Source of the DNA: Conus ventricosus
Lineage: Eukaryota; Mollusca; Gastropoda; Neogastropoda; Conidae
Assembly (NCBI GenBank): GCA_018398815.1
Contig: CM031621.1
Span: 1,166,306 to 1,230,305 of the forward strand
Reading direction: 5' to 3'
DNA length: 64,000 nucleotides
A program made the position numbers and the translations under genes. A model generated the notes under the pieces. That model searched no databases, was not told the origin of the DNA, and worked only from the letters and a program-made list of their open reading frames with translations. This document shows, piece after piece, positions 35,174 through 47,426 of this stretch; positions within the stretch are counted from its first letter, which is position 1; each line of letters begins with the position of its first letter.

Positions 35174-35432
35174 TTGTGTGTGTGTGTGTGTGTGAACACG
35201 CTCTCTCTCTCTCTCTCTCTTCGATGTGTATGTATGTGTGTTGAGATGGGCAGAGTAGGACCAATAGGATATAACAGAAGTATGCTCATTATCATAATGC
35301 AAATATAATTTTCCTACTTCAGACTCTGTATACTTAACCCGAGGGTAACCAGGTTCAAGTTGCCCCAAACACATCTACAAAAGATTAACCCAGCACAACG
35401 GCGAACGACTTTTCCAGTGTCAAAGAGCCGGA

Positions 35433-38261
35433 ATGTTCCAAGGAATTTCAAGGACGCCTGCCTGTCATCCTGAAGAAAAAACTACAGCAGGAGACAACAA
35501 CGTGTCGCCATGGACTACAATGTGTGCACCTGTTGCTGAGGAGTCAAGCATGCAAGCAACAGATCATACAGAAACTATTATACTTGAGGATCATGCATGT
35601 TGTTCGAGTGTTTCACCAGAAATATTGAATGTGAACTGGAATCTATGCGTTTTCTGTCAAACTGACAAAGAGGAAAAAGTGATTGATCCATCACATGGAA
35701 GCAAATTTAGTAAGAAGTCAGGTGTAGCGACGGGATATAAAAATACAGTCGAAAACATTTTCAAACTTCACGCACTTGGCAGACTGACCCTTCCAATCAG
35801 AAAACAGCTTTTGGATGAAGGTCCTGATATGCTTACTACATTTGAAGCAAACAAAGCTGTGTGGCACAGAACTTGTCGAAATAAAATAGATAACCAAAAG
35901 GTAGAACGTGCAATGAAGGCAGCTCAGAAACGTGAACATAAACAGGAGCATTACAAAAGTCCAGTTAAAACTCGAAAGATGTCGGGGGCAGAGTCTTGAA
36001 AGAACACAAAGCTGTTTTTTTCTGTGGAGAAGATGCTCGATCAGGACAGTTGTTCAGTGCTCGCTCATTTTCTGTTGATAAAACGATACGTGAGTATGCA
36101 GAGATTCTGCAAGACAGAGTACTTCTCGGAAAACTTTCAGAAGGGGACATGCATGCACTGGATGCTAAGTACCATTCCAAATGTAAGCTTGCTTTACACA
36201 ACCGCTACAGACTGCATCTAAGGAAACAGAATAGTAGCAATGCTCCCACTGACCGGAGTCTTGAAGCTACAGTTCTCAGTGAACTTGTTTTCTTCATTGA
36301 AGAAGAGAGAAACAATTCAGATCTTTCACTTTTCAAATTGTCCGAACTCTGCAAAATGTATGACAACAGAATGCTTGATCTGGATCCAGTATATGATAGA
36401 AAGGTCAATCCAACCAGACTGAAAGAAAGACTTCTTAGTCAAATTCCAGATCTGCAAGCACAGAGGCAGGGAAAGGAAGTTGTTCTGCTCTTTGATGCTG
36501 ACATAAGCAACATAGTCAGTGCTGCCACTCAAGCTGATGATAATGCTGTGCACATTGCACGAGCTGCACAAATTGTGCGCAGAGACATTCTCTCAAAAGA
36601 ATAGTTTTGATGGCACATTTACTTCAGAGGCAGCAGAAACTGTAGTTCCACCTAGTCTTCGTGCTTTTATTGGCATGGCTATGCATGGAGGTCAGTTTGA
36701 AGCTGAAAGTGCCCACAATGGTGCAAAATTAAAATCCGTTTTGTCTGTCTCAGAGCTCATGATGTTCAATACAAAAAAGAAAGATGTTGGAAACAAGATT
36801 CACTCTTCTTCAAAACAATATCACCCCAAACCACGAGAAACACCACTGGCTATCTACATTAGCCTGATGATATACTTCCGGACAAGGCAGAGGGAAACAA
36901 TCGATAAACTGTCTGAACTGGGTCTGTGTATCTCCTACAGCAGAACGATGGAAATTGTCACTCAGCTTGGTAACTCTGTGTCTTCAAGGTTTGAGGAGGA
37001 GCAGTGTGTGTGTCCACCAAAGCTGAATGAAGGACTCTTCATTGTTGGGGCTGTGGATAATCTTGACCACAACACATCGTCTCTGCGGTCCAAAGACTCT
37101 TTTCACGGCACTGCCATCTCTCTTGTGCAGCTTCCAACAGTCAACAATCCTGGCAAACCAAGAGAAACACCTCTGATCATTCCCAGAGCAAGCAAAAAGG
37201 AGGTCACCTTGCTGCCTGCAGAATACACTGATCTCCCAGAAGCTAGCCTCACCAGAGACTGTTATGCACCCTTGGTGATCTGAAGGCTCAGTCTGATGCC
37301 CTTATGACTTCTATGGCAAAGGAAAACGAGTGGTTATCAAATGTTGAAGCTTTGGTAAGTAAAGACAGTCTTGATGCGGAAGACTTCATTTCATGGGCTG
37401 CGTTTCATGCTAGCACACAGCAAGTGACACTGATAACCTCGCACCATGTGACCATGAGGAAGCGGACACCTGCATACTTCTGCATCACCAAGACTGTGTG
37501 CTGAAGGGCCATACCAGTGTTTTGATACGAACAGTGGATACTGATGTTGTCGTCCTTGCAGTTGCTACAGTCAGCAAAATGCCAGGCAAAGAAGTATGGA
37601 TAGCATTTGGAACAGGCAGACATTTCCGCTACCTATCAGCCCATGGCATCGCTGAATACCTTAGGAATGAAATTTCAGAATGCCTGCCACTCTTCCACTC
37701 TTTCACAGGATGCGACACAGTGTCATCATTTGCTGGCATTGGCAAGAAGACAGCATGGGACATCTGGAAACTGTTTCCCAAAGTGAACAATGTGTTCAGA
37801 AATCTGCTTGCTGGACCCACAGATTTTGACAAGGACGATTTGGACACACTGGAGCATTTTGTGGTCTTGTTGTATGACAGGTCTTGTTCAGTGCCAAAAG
37901 TCAATGCCGCAAGGAAAAGATTGTTTGCCAAGGGACGACCCCTTGAAAGGATACTCCAACCCAAGCAGCTTTGAAGCAGCACACAAGACGGGCAGTATTT
38001 CAAGGTGGACTTTGTTGGGGCAAAACACTGTGCACCATTCAGAACCTTCCCAGTCCTTCCAGCTGGGGATGGAAGCTCAATCCAGATGGACAGTGGACTC
38101 CCTTCTGGTCCGACTTGCCAGAAGCGGCAGACATCTGCAAGGAACTGATCAGATGCTGCTGTAAGAAACTGTGTAAACTTCCCTGCAAGTGCTACCGGGC
38201 CAGTCTTCGGTGCACTGAACTGTGTGCCTGTGCCGGCACCTGTCACAGAGATGACGTCTAG
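35433..38261 (+). pseudogene. Transposon protein: zinc-binding N-terminus, FEN/XPG-like nuclease, TSO1-like CXC tail (frameshifted)
   Basis: Six overlapping open pieces follow one another on the plus strand. 35433-35999 has NWNLCVFCQTD..., a Cys-X2-Cys with a later HRTC. 35996-36604 has FFCGEDARSGQLFSARSF and AKYHSKC, a second Cys/His-rich part. 36590-37283 is an alpha-rich middle region. 37304-37974 has HEEADTC (37453), TVDTDVVVLAV (about 37535) and GCDTVSSFAGIGKKTAW (37708-37758). 37971-38261 has ten or more closely spaced cysteines (38136-38243: CCCKKLCKLPCKC.., CTELCACAGTC). The E-rich motif, DxDVxxL and GxD...GIGKxTA order is that of the FEN1/XPG flap nuclease core. The cysteine block resembles TSO1/tesmin CXC DNA-binding repeats. 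Related proteins are abundant and unnamed in invertebrate genomes (recollection). Frame shifts near 36000, 36590, 37290, 37450 and 37970 make this copy defective or mis-assembled. Confidence 0.7.
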
Positions 38262-38389
38262 ACGACCAAGTGTGAACAGCTGCACAAACCAAGAGGGAAT
38301 CAGAGACCAGGTGGGACTCTTCCTCTCACTGCGTCAGTAATTTGTGTAATCTAGGATGTCCTGCTTGCTCACTCTTCGGTATTTTTTTC

Positions 38390-39060
38390 TACATTTTCCA
38401 ATGATGCGCCAATATTTTTGTGCAGTATATCTATATATGCTTTAAGAAAGTGCATTAAATGTTACCACTAGATGGAACAGACAGTTCCTACATACCATTT
38501 ACAGCAGGTCAGAATAATATGGGTTTTGAAATGTTATCGTAATTTAGGATATTTTCATAGATGCTTAATACATTTAGAATAGTATATAATAGCCATCAAA
38601 GCATTTCCGATCGCATGTGTCATTTTCTAAGTCAAAAGACGACACCAAAAGCTGCTTTGTGTACCAAATTTGACGAAATCATGCCAAACAGAACAATAGT
38701 TTCGACATCAAAATAAATTGCATAAAATTCCAATGATGCACAAAAATGTTTGCGTAGTATATACTTTAAAAGATTACATGTTATTACCATATTGCACAAA
38801 TGGTTCCTATACACCATTTATAGCATGTCACAATTACATAGTGTACTATTTGTTGTAAAAACTCAGATTGTTTTCACATAACTTAGGATATTTCAATACA
38901 AGCTTAATAAGTTTTGAGCAGTATACATTTAACCTTCAAAACGTAGTCCGATCACGTGTGTCATCCTCTTAATCGAAAGAGGGCATCAAAAGCTACGTGT
39001 GTGCCAAATTTCATGAAATGGTAACGATCTGAACGATGATTCCCACATCAGCCTAGACTA
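38390..39060. repeat. Two diverged ~330-bp tandem units at the 3' end of the TIR transposon
   Basis: TTCCAATGATGC, GCAGTATAT..CTTTAA, TGTTA(C/T)TACCA, GGTTCCTA(C/T)A(C/A)ACCATTTA, TTAGGATATTT and a CCAAATTT.A.GAAAT end block occur in unit 1 (about 38390-38735) and unit 2 (about 38736-39060). Only unit 2 carries the functional-looking terminus. Confidence 0.75.
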
Positions 39061-40815
39061 TAAGATGTTATTTGCTTTCTTACATACTAAATTGTAATGT
39101 TCTTTCCATTTGAGACGACTATCTATAATCACGCCTAAATATTTTGCAGCATTAGTTTCTTTAAGAATAGTATTATGAATAGAATAATCTGATCTAATTA
39201 GTGAGCGTTTGTTACATATACGCAACACTTGGCACTTTTGAGGATGAAATTCCATTTTCCAAGTTCTTTCCCACTCTTGTAAAGCGTTTAGATCTTCTTG
39301 TAGAATGCGTGTATCATTCTTGCTTCTGATTGTTCTATATACTAAACTGTCATCTGCAAAAAGCCTTATAGTAGTTCCAGGAGAGAGATTTCTACTTATG
39401 TCATTTATATAAATTAAGAAAAACAAGGGCCCCAGAACAGTTCCCTGTGGTACACCCGACAAGACTGGTTTACAATGGGATGACGACCCTTCCACAACAA
39501 CTTTCTGCGTTCTCCCAACGAGGAATGATCTAGCCCATTTTAGCAAAGAACCGCCAATGCCAATGTGTTCTAATTTAAGCAGCAGGCCCTCATGGTCAAC
39601 CTTATCAAAGGCTTTGGAAAAATCTAATAAATTGCATCTATTTGCTGTCTGTTGTTAAGACAGTTACTAAAATCATTGAGAGTTGTTATAAGTTGAGTCT
39701 CACAACTCCTTCGCTGTCTAAAACCATGCTGGGCGTTATTTAAGAAATCATATTTGTCAAAATGGTCCATTATGCTACTATATATTATGTGTTCAAGTAT
39801 TTAGCTGATATGGATGTAAGAGATACAGGTCTATAATTCTCTGCTTTTGTTTTGTCACCCTTTTTAAATAAGGGAACAATGCTCGCATCTCGCCACTCAT
39901 CAGGTATTACTCCCTGGTCCAGTGAAGCTTGGTAAAGTAATTGGTATACCTCACTCAATTCATTGGCACATAATTTTAAGAGCTTGCCAGGAACGCCATC
40001 GGGACCAGTAGCTTTGTTTCATTGATATTGGTCAGTAACTTAAATACTCCTGCTTTGTTTACTTTGATGTTTTGCATTTCAGGGAGTTTATCATCATCCT
40101 TTAGTCCAACGTTAATTAAAGGTTTGGGATTTGAGAAAACTGAACAAAACTGCTTGTTTAGTAAGTTTGCTTTCCCTTCAGGGTCCTGTATTAGGTTATT
40201 CTGGTTGTTTCTCAGGTCTGGAATCCCAATGTTGTCCTGTCTCTTACTCCTTATGTAAGACCATAATTCTTGTTTTGATGATCACCTTCCGAAATCATCG
40301 AATTAACATAATTGGAGTGAGCAAGTCTACATTCTCTCTGACACCTTCTCTTAATATGTTTATACCTAACCAGTAATCTTTCTGAATTAGGATGTAGTTT
40401 CAATTTCTTAAAGAAACGATGTTTCCTTCTCAACAAACGTTTAGTTTTAGTAGTAATCCATGGCTGGTGGTTCTTGCTTGAAGTTATTTTAGTAGGTATG
40501 TTGTCATCCATAATAAATTCCAAGTTAGTTTTTATACACTTCCAAAGATCACTGACATTATCTTTAACACTATGGGACCTCAAAAAAAGACGACTGAAAT
40601 TATAAGTATCCCTGCGCAATTTTGGTAAATCTGCTTGGTTCCAGAGTCTGATGGTACGTTTAGGGGGTTTTCTTCGAAAGGGTTGAAAGTTACTCTCTAA
40701 GAGAACTATGTCATGATCACCCAGGCCTGCAATTAATTCCTGATTGCCTAAAGCGCCTGGACAATTGGTAAAAAATAAATCCAGGAATGCCTTACCACGA
40801 GTTGGTGATTCATAC
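39061..40815 (-). mobile_element. LINE (Jockey/CR1-like), 5'-truncated main portion
   Basis: Reading from 40815 on the minus strand there is the tail of an endonuclease domain (ELIAGLGDHDIVLLE), a basic linker (RDTYNFSRLFLRS.., KHIKRRCQRECRLAHSNYV) and an RT. The RT contains LSGVPQGTVLGPLFFLIYIN and LFADDSLVYR (39058-39546 frame), followed by AKYLGVIIDSRLKWKEH. Several frame breaks lie between 39550 and 40250. The remaining 3' part lies at 33155-33908. Confidence 0.9.
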
Positions 40816-41400
40816 TAAATCAAAGGACAGGCATGGTGGAGGATGAATAATGTAACTGTCAGTCATGTACCCAGATGCATGCATGTCCATAGCAAAATTT
40901 TTCTGTTCTGCAGCATATCAGTGTGAGGTTTTCCTACACCAAAGAGAATGTGTCATGAATTCAGTCAATAGGCTGGTATCATAGCCGTCACACATTTAAT
41001 GGATGCGTCTCATTGGAGAGAGTGTTCAGTTCTCCTGACCAGAAATGCAGATTCATACGCAGTGATATATATGAAAGGAACAAGTAATATAACCTTGTCA
41101 CATCATATTGAATACAAATGGAACTCACAGAATTATCATCCGCACCTTCATCAGAAGTTTTTGAAAATTGTATGAAATGACTGTGTTCCTTCATGTGCTG
41201 ATCTCTTTGTTTCTAACTGCTTGCATTCATCATGTTGATCACAAACACATCTGCAATAGAACATGTTCTTAAACCCTCAACATGCAAATTGTTTTGATCT
41301 AACATACCGAACTAGTAAATTAGTTTTCTAAAATGTCAGAACTGTTGTAAAATAAAAATCCCCTACAGAACCTTGCAAGTGAAAATCATGTTATAAAAGT
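40816..41400. other. Intronic sequence, nothing recognised
   Basis: No exon or repeat was seen. Confidence 0.4.
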
Positions 41401-41715
41401 TTAGTTATGGATGCGATTGGATATGCCTGTGTCTTTGTATTGCTGATGGTTCTAACCGACTATTGTGTTCATAGTCTAGTTGTGGATGCAGTTGGATGTG
41501 CCAATGTCTTTGTGTTCCTGATGGTTCTAAGTCTAATCGACTACTGTGGTCATAGCCTAGTTATGGATGCAATTGGATGTGCCTGTATCTTTTTGTTGCA
41601 GATGGTTCTAAGTCTAAGCAACTGTTGTGGTCATAGTCTAGTTGTGGATGCAATTGGATGTGCCTGTGTCTTTGTGTTGCTGATGGTTCTGACAAACCAT
41701 TGTGATCCCCACGCC
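41401..41715. repeat. ~78-84 bp tandem repeat, 4 copies
   Basis: TAGTTATGGATGCAATTGGA, TGTGCCTGTGTCTTTGTGTT and GCTGATGGTTCTAA recur four times with in-frame length changes. One plus frame is open (VVDAIGCACVFVLLMVL repeats), but no splice site or homolog supports coding. The array is intronic, 470 bp before an exon. Confidence 0.9.
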
Positions 41716-42183
41716 TGCATTCTTTAAAGTTCTGAATATCATTGCCGATTCATCATACTGTTGTCACCAAACTCATCATCTATTGTGCCTTTTAAACAAG
41801 TCAGTTTCAAGCGCATTCATATTCTCTTCACAAAGTTCAGAGCTGTCATCAGTTTAGAGATAACCTGGGATACTAAATCACCCCCAGTCATGTAAAATGC
41901 TCTGTCCTCATCACTGTCACCTTTTGTCTTTTGTCAGTCACGCTTTGGAAGAAACCAAAAAGGAAAGAATAATGTTTTGGTGCTCATTTTCAAGTACTTT
42001 GAAATTAAGAATGGTGCCTGTTGGAACTAAACCTTCTGGCTCAAAATACCATTAATGCTCAACCCTTCATAAATAACCAACATAGAAATAAAACATCATC
42101 TCCACAGTAGTTAACAAAAATGGTGGACTGGCAGACTAGTAGTTAACAGAGTAGGGATTAATGAATGAATTGTTTTCTTTCAG
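41716..42183. other. Intronic sequence before the exon acceptor
   Basis: Ends in a good pyrimidine-rich acceptor, TTGTTTTCTTTCAG, at 42183. Confidence 0.5.
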
Positions 42184-42324
42184 ATCATGGTGCTGATGTG
42201 GATGATGAGAACCTACTCATGGGTCTTCTTGGAGCCAAACACATCCTTTTTCTCCTACTTCATGGCCTGTCTGGGCTACCTCCCCTTCTTCCCTGCCTAT
42301 ATGGGTATCAGGACAGAGAACTGA
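42184..42324 (+). CDS. Third (probably last) exon of plus-strand membrane protein gene
   Basis: The acceptor TTGTTTTCTTTCAG precedes 42184. The exon is open in phase 0, as expected from the second exon. It encodes IMVLMWMMRTYSWVFLEPN, then FFSYFMACLGYLPFFPAYM and GIRTEN before TGA at 42322-42324. It aligns with the terminal exon of the minus-strand paralog (56299-56075) over the W....Y..W....P...S...F......LPF/QFLPA region. It gives two hydrophobic helices separated by a short loop. The alternative is a donor at ATGG|GTATCAG (42304), which would continue to further exons; the candidate at 55289 would fit that phase only with an early stop. The preceding intron is about 28 kb and holds the Penelope pair, hAT, LINE and TIR element. 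Confidence 0.65.
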   Translation: MMVLMWMMRTYSWVFLEPNTSFFSYFMACLGYLPFFPAYMGIRTEN

Positions 42325-42516
42325 ACTTCAGGATTCTTCAGTTGATTAGAGGTGGTGGAGAAATTGTGCTTGGTCAAGACATGCCTGTGCCTATCCACAC
42401 AAAAGTCTGGGCTTTTGTGATTATGGTAGTATGTGAAGACCAGATTTGCTCCCTTTCTTTCAGCCTGGAGGCTGATTTCAGTCACATCTGTAATCTAAAC
42501 ATTCATCACAGTTCAT

Positions 42517-42829
42517 TTAACCCTTTCACTGCTTGAGAATTAAGCTGAAAGTTAAATCCTATTTGCCAGAGGTTTTTTCAACCAAAATGGGTATATTTTT
42601 TCAAAATATTCTACGGACTTTCTCACTGACGAAAACGAGATTACCAACTATCAATAGAAGCTAGAGACCTTCACCTCCGTGAAAATATCCTGTTTTGTAA
42701 GCAGTATAAATATAAAACTAGGTAAATTCCGGACTTCCCCAGGACGAGTATACTCATCGGCCATGGCAGCAAAGAGTACACATTCTTGCCGACGAGTTAT
42801 CTCGTCCAGTTGGGCACGGAATGGGTTAA
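42517..42829. mobile_element. TTAA-bounded MITE (piggyBac-like), 313 bp
   Basis: The left border is TTAACCCTTTCACTGC and the right border is ATGGGTTAA, so TTAA (42517-42520 and 42826-42829) flanks inverted CCC/GGG ends. Near the right end are two palindromes, GACGAGTATACTCATC (42743) and GACGAGTTATCTCGTC (42791). No coding sequence is present. TTAA duplication is diagnostic of piggyBac-type (or Kolobok) elements. Confidence 0.7.
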
Positions 42830-45800
42830 GGATTTTAAACACCACCACCATCCCACCACCCACTCTTTTGGCCGTTAACATTTTGCGATTATGTTGTATC
42901 ACTGATGTACTTGTACCATTTTATGGATTCTTGATGAAATAGGATTGATCTTCACATCGGATGCCTCATCATGTTAACAGGAAGTCTACTCAGGCCATAA
43001 CCCATCTGTTGAAGCTATCTGTTTGGGCTATTTTCACAAGAAAAGACTATTACTTTGTCAGAAGTTTATTGATAAATGAGAGACAGTGTGAAAGCATATA
43101 CAGGTTGTGTGATTGATCATATGAATACTTTTCTTTCCGTGGCACATGTCATAAGGGTGATGTTTGGTGTCTTTTGGGGGGGACTTCTCTTGTGGCAATG
43201 TTTCTCTTGGACTCCACTCATGCAAGCTGTTGTGAAAACAAAACCACAAGAAAATCAACATTCAAACACCTGTCTAGATGCACTCACACCACATGCATGT
43301 GCACACCACCATTCCACATCCTCACTTGCCTCAAAACTCCAACCACCTCAACAAACCAAGTATACACACATAAACTTACAATTACAGTTGGCAAAGCCAG
43401 GCATTCTGTGAGCTGCTCACATAAGGAGGAGTATGATAAGAGAATCACATCCTTGCACAATTCATTGTCAACTGCAGGGAAGAATGTTTATTCATGACTG
43501 AACAACATCCTGCTGCACATTCTTAACAGAAAAACACTGTCCATAAAAATTTTGGTCAGTGAATAGAGGAAAATTAAAAACTCACAAACCTTGGTCATTT
43601 TTTCATACACTTTTCAGACAGAAAAAAATTGGCCTTTTTTTAAACAAGTTTTTAAAGACTGCAAATGCAGTTAATTTGAATTTTGGCCAGACCTTGTAGT
43701 TGAAAAAGACTGTAATATTTCCTTTCTGTCAAGTTTTCACATACAAGTAGCATGCATGTGAGATTGGTTGCCAGAAATGACCATATTAGACAAGTACAGA
43801 CACATAACAGTAATGGTACACAATCCACATTAGACACACATGTAATGGGAATGGTATGTTATACACTTTTTCTAACTTCCAGAAATCCATCCAGGTTTCA
43901 ACATTATCTCTTTTACACATGCCAGATATATGTACTGGAAAGTGCAAGTCAACAATTAAGTGAGCAAGCAGCTTGCCATACTGCTTGCCAAAAATGCTTT
44001 CAATCTGTATTTACTTCAACATTAAACCTCCTAATTCTTTTCTGGGTTGTTTTTTTTTTCATCCTGGCATCTCCTTTTGTTTTTCATCATGGCATATCTG
44101 AACATGTGTTCATAGTGAATGGCATTGACTGGACGAAATTATAAGACACACTGTCTTTGTTCTTAATAGTGCTTTCAGCACACAATTTAAGATTGAATTA
44201 GACTTAGCCTGATAACCCCATGTTCGCAGAGAGAAAAGATCACTCAACATGCTCTAGGAACTGTTATGTTTGCGAAAAGAAAAATAACCATGTGAAAACT
44301 CTGGGGTAATGAAATATAATTAGTGGCTAGTTGACCTAAATTTGTAATTTTGATTTGTAAGTAAATTATTGATTGATAATGGTTGTAACATTCTAGTTCA
44401 CGTTATTTTTGACATGAAATAGTGAAATTTTGGACAGAGATTGTTAAGATTGATTTTCAAAGCTCAGTGGGCAGTTAAGCTCTAGGAAGCAGTCTGGGTA
44501 CAAGGTTCGTGTTCTCTCCTTTCAGAACATTCATCCATCACGAGCTGTAGATTGCTGCCACATTTATTTGTGGATCTTCAAGTTCAGTTGATTAACAAAT
44601 AAGTCTGTGATCTTGTTATACAGCCTACTAGTTTGTTCATTTTCTACAGTCTTTTCATTTGTGTTCGTGTCGATGTGTGTCGTAAGTTATGTCAGCAAAT
44701 GATATATACAATTGTTCAGTAGTTTTTATTATTTTTTTGTAGGTATATATGTACCAGTGGGTATCCAAAAGGACTAAATTATGGCATATTTCAGTTGATC
44801 CCATCATTGACTACATATTTCTTTCTGTGACATTGCTGGGCAACATAGGGGACATTTAATGGAATTACAGTAAGTTTTTTATTTGATGAAGGTGTAATTT
44901 ACTTTAGTCCATTTATTCCTTCAGGGTTTTTTTTCTTGAAGGGAAACAACTTTGTCTTTTTAAATTTAATCATATACATTTGTTACATCATTTTTATTTT
45001 CATTGTGATTAAATATGTAGTTTTCCATCTGACAGTTTTATGCAGTGGAACTTTTAGCATTTACTACATAGTTTAAACTTTTCAAGAAGACATGAAATTT
45101 ACTTGTTTAGGATAATTACTTTGTAATTATTGTAATGGATCTTGAAAATAAGTATTCTGTTAACTGGAACTTGATGCTCTCGATAGATAGGTTGTTATAT
45201 TACATTTCTCATAATATATGATTATTTATATGTGTTGCATTTGCTCCTGTTCAAATGTGTTCATTCACTTTTTCCATGAATAAAATGTTTGCTTAATTTT
45301 TCTTCTCAATTTCTACTCTGTGTATGTATGACTGCTTTCAGGCCTTGTCACTTCTCGTTTATTTTTGTGATAAAAAGAAAATGGAACAACCCCTTAACTT
45401 ATCAACTGTCCTGTTCCATGCAATTAAAAAAAAAAAAGCTACAAAGGGAGGATGCTCGTAAGTTCTGTTCTCTTATATCTCATCCATACAAGAATTACAA
45501 GACTGAAAAGAATGCAGGTTATCTGGGGAATTTATGATTTCTACATAATTGTGCAATTCCTAGCACTGATAGTGCAACTGAAAGAATGTTTATCAATTAA
45601 CAATAGGCTGGTATGTATGTTATGATTTATCAAGAGTTGAAAATGTATGAAAATACACCTTTGACTTGTTACCTTGAAATTGCTGTTGGTGTATTTCTCA
45701 ACAGAAATTACTATACTTTCTATTAAGGAAATGTAGAAGTCTTCCAAATTTTTGTAAAAGCTGGAAGGAGGGGGGTGGTTTCCATGTTTGTAACTGAAGG

Positions 45801-46334
45801 AAAGTTTGTGTGTTGTTTTTTTTCCATTTGACATCATGCAGCAGAGGGTAGAATTACTTGTAGCATGTACATGAAAATAGATTGTTCCATCTCAAATTAT
45901 ACTTTTAACATCACCACACCATGGCACGATTTGTTCCACACTGCAGGGCCTGTGGTCGCTGCTGCTGGTCTTGGGTATGGGCATGCTGTTGAAGAAGCTG
46001 ACAGTCGGGTGCAATTTTGGGTGCAAGAGTTAGCAAGTGACAGTGTTGTCGCTCTTTGGTCAAACCACCACCTACCTTCAACCCCCATGAAATGCATGAT
46101 AAATATACTACTGATGAACTTTGTCTCTAGACTTTTGTTTGCCCTTTCTTTTTTTAAGTTCATCGCACTCGTGTTTTTTTTTTCAAACATAAACAAGATA
46201 CGTCAAAATCGTATGGGTGAACTGGTCTATTATGTTCTGGTTGATATTTCTGAGTAACATTTCATGATTCGAGTTTAATCAACCGTTTGTTTTCTAATAT
46301 TTTCTTTTGCAAACTGATTTTGCAAAAATTTTCT
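42830..46334. other. Long non-coding interval
   Basis: AT-rich sequence with no supportable gene. Two exon-like patches, at 44743 and 45950, were judged too weak. A candidate AATAAA lies at 45277. Confidence 0.4.
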
Positions 46335-46768
46335 GTGTCTTCTGTGAACGCAGGCTGATACTCCTGCGGACACTAGGCAAGGATTAATTCCTTTTACCCA
46401 ACAAAGGGAGTGGAGTTTTGTGTGTATGACCGTTCCTTATCCGGCCATTAAGGCAGCCATACTCCAACTTCAGGGAGGGTGCATGCTATGTGTAATGTGT
46501 CATCCATACCAACGGCCAAACTGGCCTTTTCTTCCGAAAGTTGGTGATGGGATTTTACGTGTGTGCAAGATATGCGTGCGTTCACACAAGGAACCTCAGT
46601 TTACAGTCTCATTCGAAGGACTGTATGGGAAATGGAGTCAGAACCAATGTTAATTCCGAGGGAAAAATCCCCCTGTACCGAAACGGCCCAGCAGAGATTC
46701 GAACATGCAACCCTAGGATCACCAAGATTACGAGTATGGTGCTCTACCACTGAACTATTCCAGCCCCC
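46335..46768 (-). mobile_element. tRNA-derived SINE
   Basis: Read on the minus strand from 46768, the head contains TAGTTCAGTGGTAGAGCACC (A box) and GGTTGCATGTTCGAATCTC (B box). These are internal RNA polymerase III promoter parts, followed by about 350 bp of body. It is not a tRNA gene because the acceptor stem and CCA-proximal pairing are missing. Such SINEs depend on a LINE for mobility. Confidence 0.75.
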
Positions 46769-47426
46769 TTTCAGTGTCTGATATTTAAAAACAAGTGTTG
46801 TGCAATCATAAAATGGATACTGGATATGAATTGTCAGTCTCTGTGTGTCGCCTCCTCCCTCAACTGATTGCCAAGTTCATTGAGACATCTGCCTCTATGT
46901 CTACTGCAACTCATGAACTTGGTCTTTTGGGTCTCTGGATCTTGCAGTGCAACTTGCTGATCCAGCCTCAATCCTTCCCACTGACCCCAATTTCCATTTT
47001 CTCCCCATGCACTTAGACCAGCCACCTCTCATCCATACACCTAGCTCATTCAATCTCCCTCCATTCATCGGTTACTAAGGTTTTGGTTGAAAGGTTGACC
47101 TATTCAAAGTCCATTCAACACTGTAAATCAAACAAATTTCAGCCTAGTCTTCAACTAAGTTTGGATGTTGTAGGCAAAGTCATGCTAACTACTTATTATG
47201 AAAATGTAGATGTTTTAATAATTCTGAAGCTACATTTTAATAATTCTAATACCATGAATAATTGGTACTGCTCAGCTTTCTCATAAAAGCTTGTCATTGT
47301 GTGTTTTTCTAGGTTCATTAGACTTCAGTTTGAAAATTCCTTATGATTGAAATGTCAAAACAAACAAACATCATTACATGACAATGTGACAGTACATGTA
47401 GGAAACAGGAAGTTTTTTATGAGTGT
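46769..47426. other. Non-coding interval left of the gypsy element
   Basis: Nothing recognised. The last five bases (47422-47426, AGTGT) are the target duplication of the gypsy element. Confidence 0.5.

Larger units (their letters stand above)
33909..39060 (+). mobile_element. 5.15-kb TIR transposon with FEN/XPG-like and CXC protein
   Basis: The ends are perfect inverted copies of TAGTCTAGGCTGATG. Similarity continues inward for about 130 bp, including ATTAAGAGGATGACACACG at 34007-34025 and its reverse complement at 38955-38973. TAA flanks both sides (33906-33908 and 39061-39063). Removing the element and one TAA makes the interrupted minus-strand LINE frame continuous, which fixes the borders. 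The interior has one long decayed coding region (35433-38261) and no recognisable RNase-H-fold transposase. A 3-bp TWA-type duplication is known from PIF/Harbinger, but nothing in the protein looks like that family. Confidence 0.85.

Noticed and set aside
44743..44860. Exon after TTTTTTTGTAG encoding MYQWVSKRTKLWHISVD
   Set aside because: The acceptor is good, but the phase does not fit the exon at 42184 and there is no homolog in the paralogous gene.
45950..46028. Exon after CTGCAG encoding GLWSLLLVLGMGMLLKK
   Set aside because: The hydrophobic reading is attractive, but there is no pyrimidine tract before it and no paralog counterpart; it could be chance.
46690..46768. tRNA gene on the minus strand
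   Set aside because: A and B boxes are present, but acceptor-stem pairing is not, and the sequence runs into a long SINE body.
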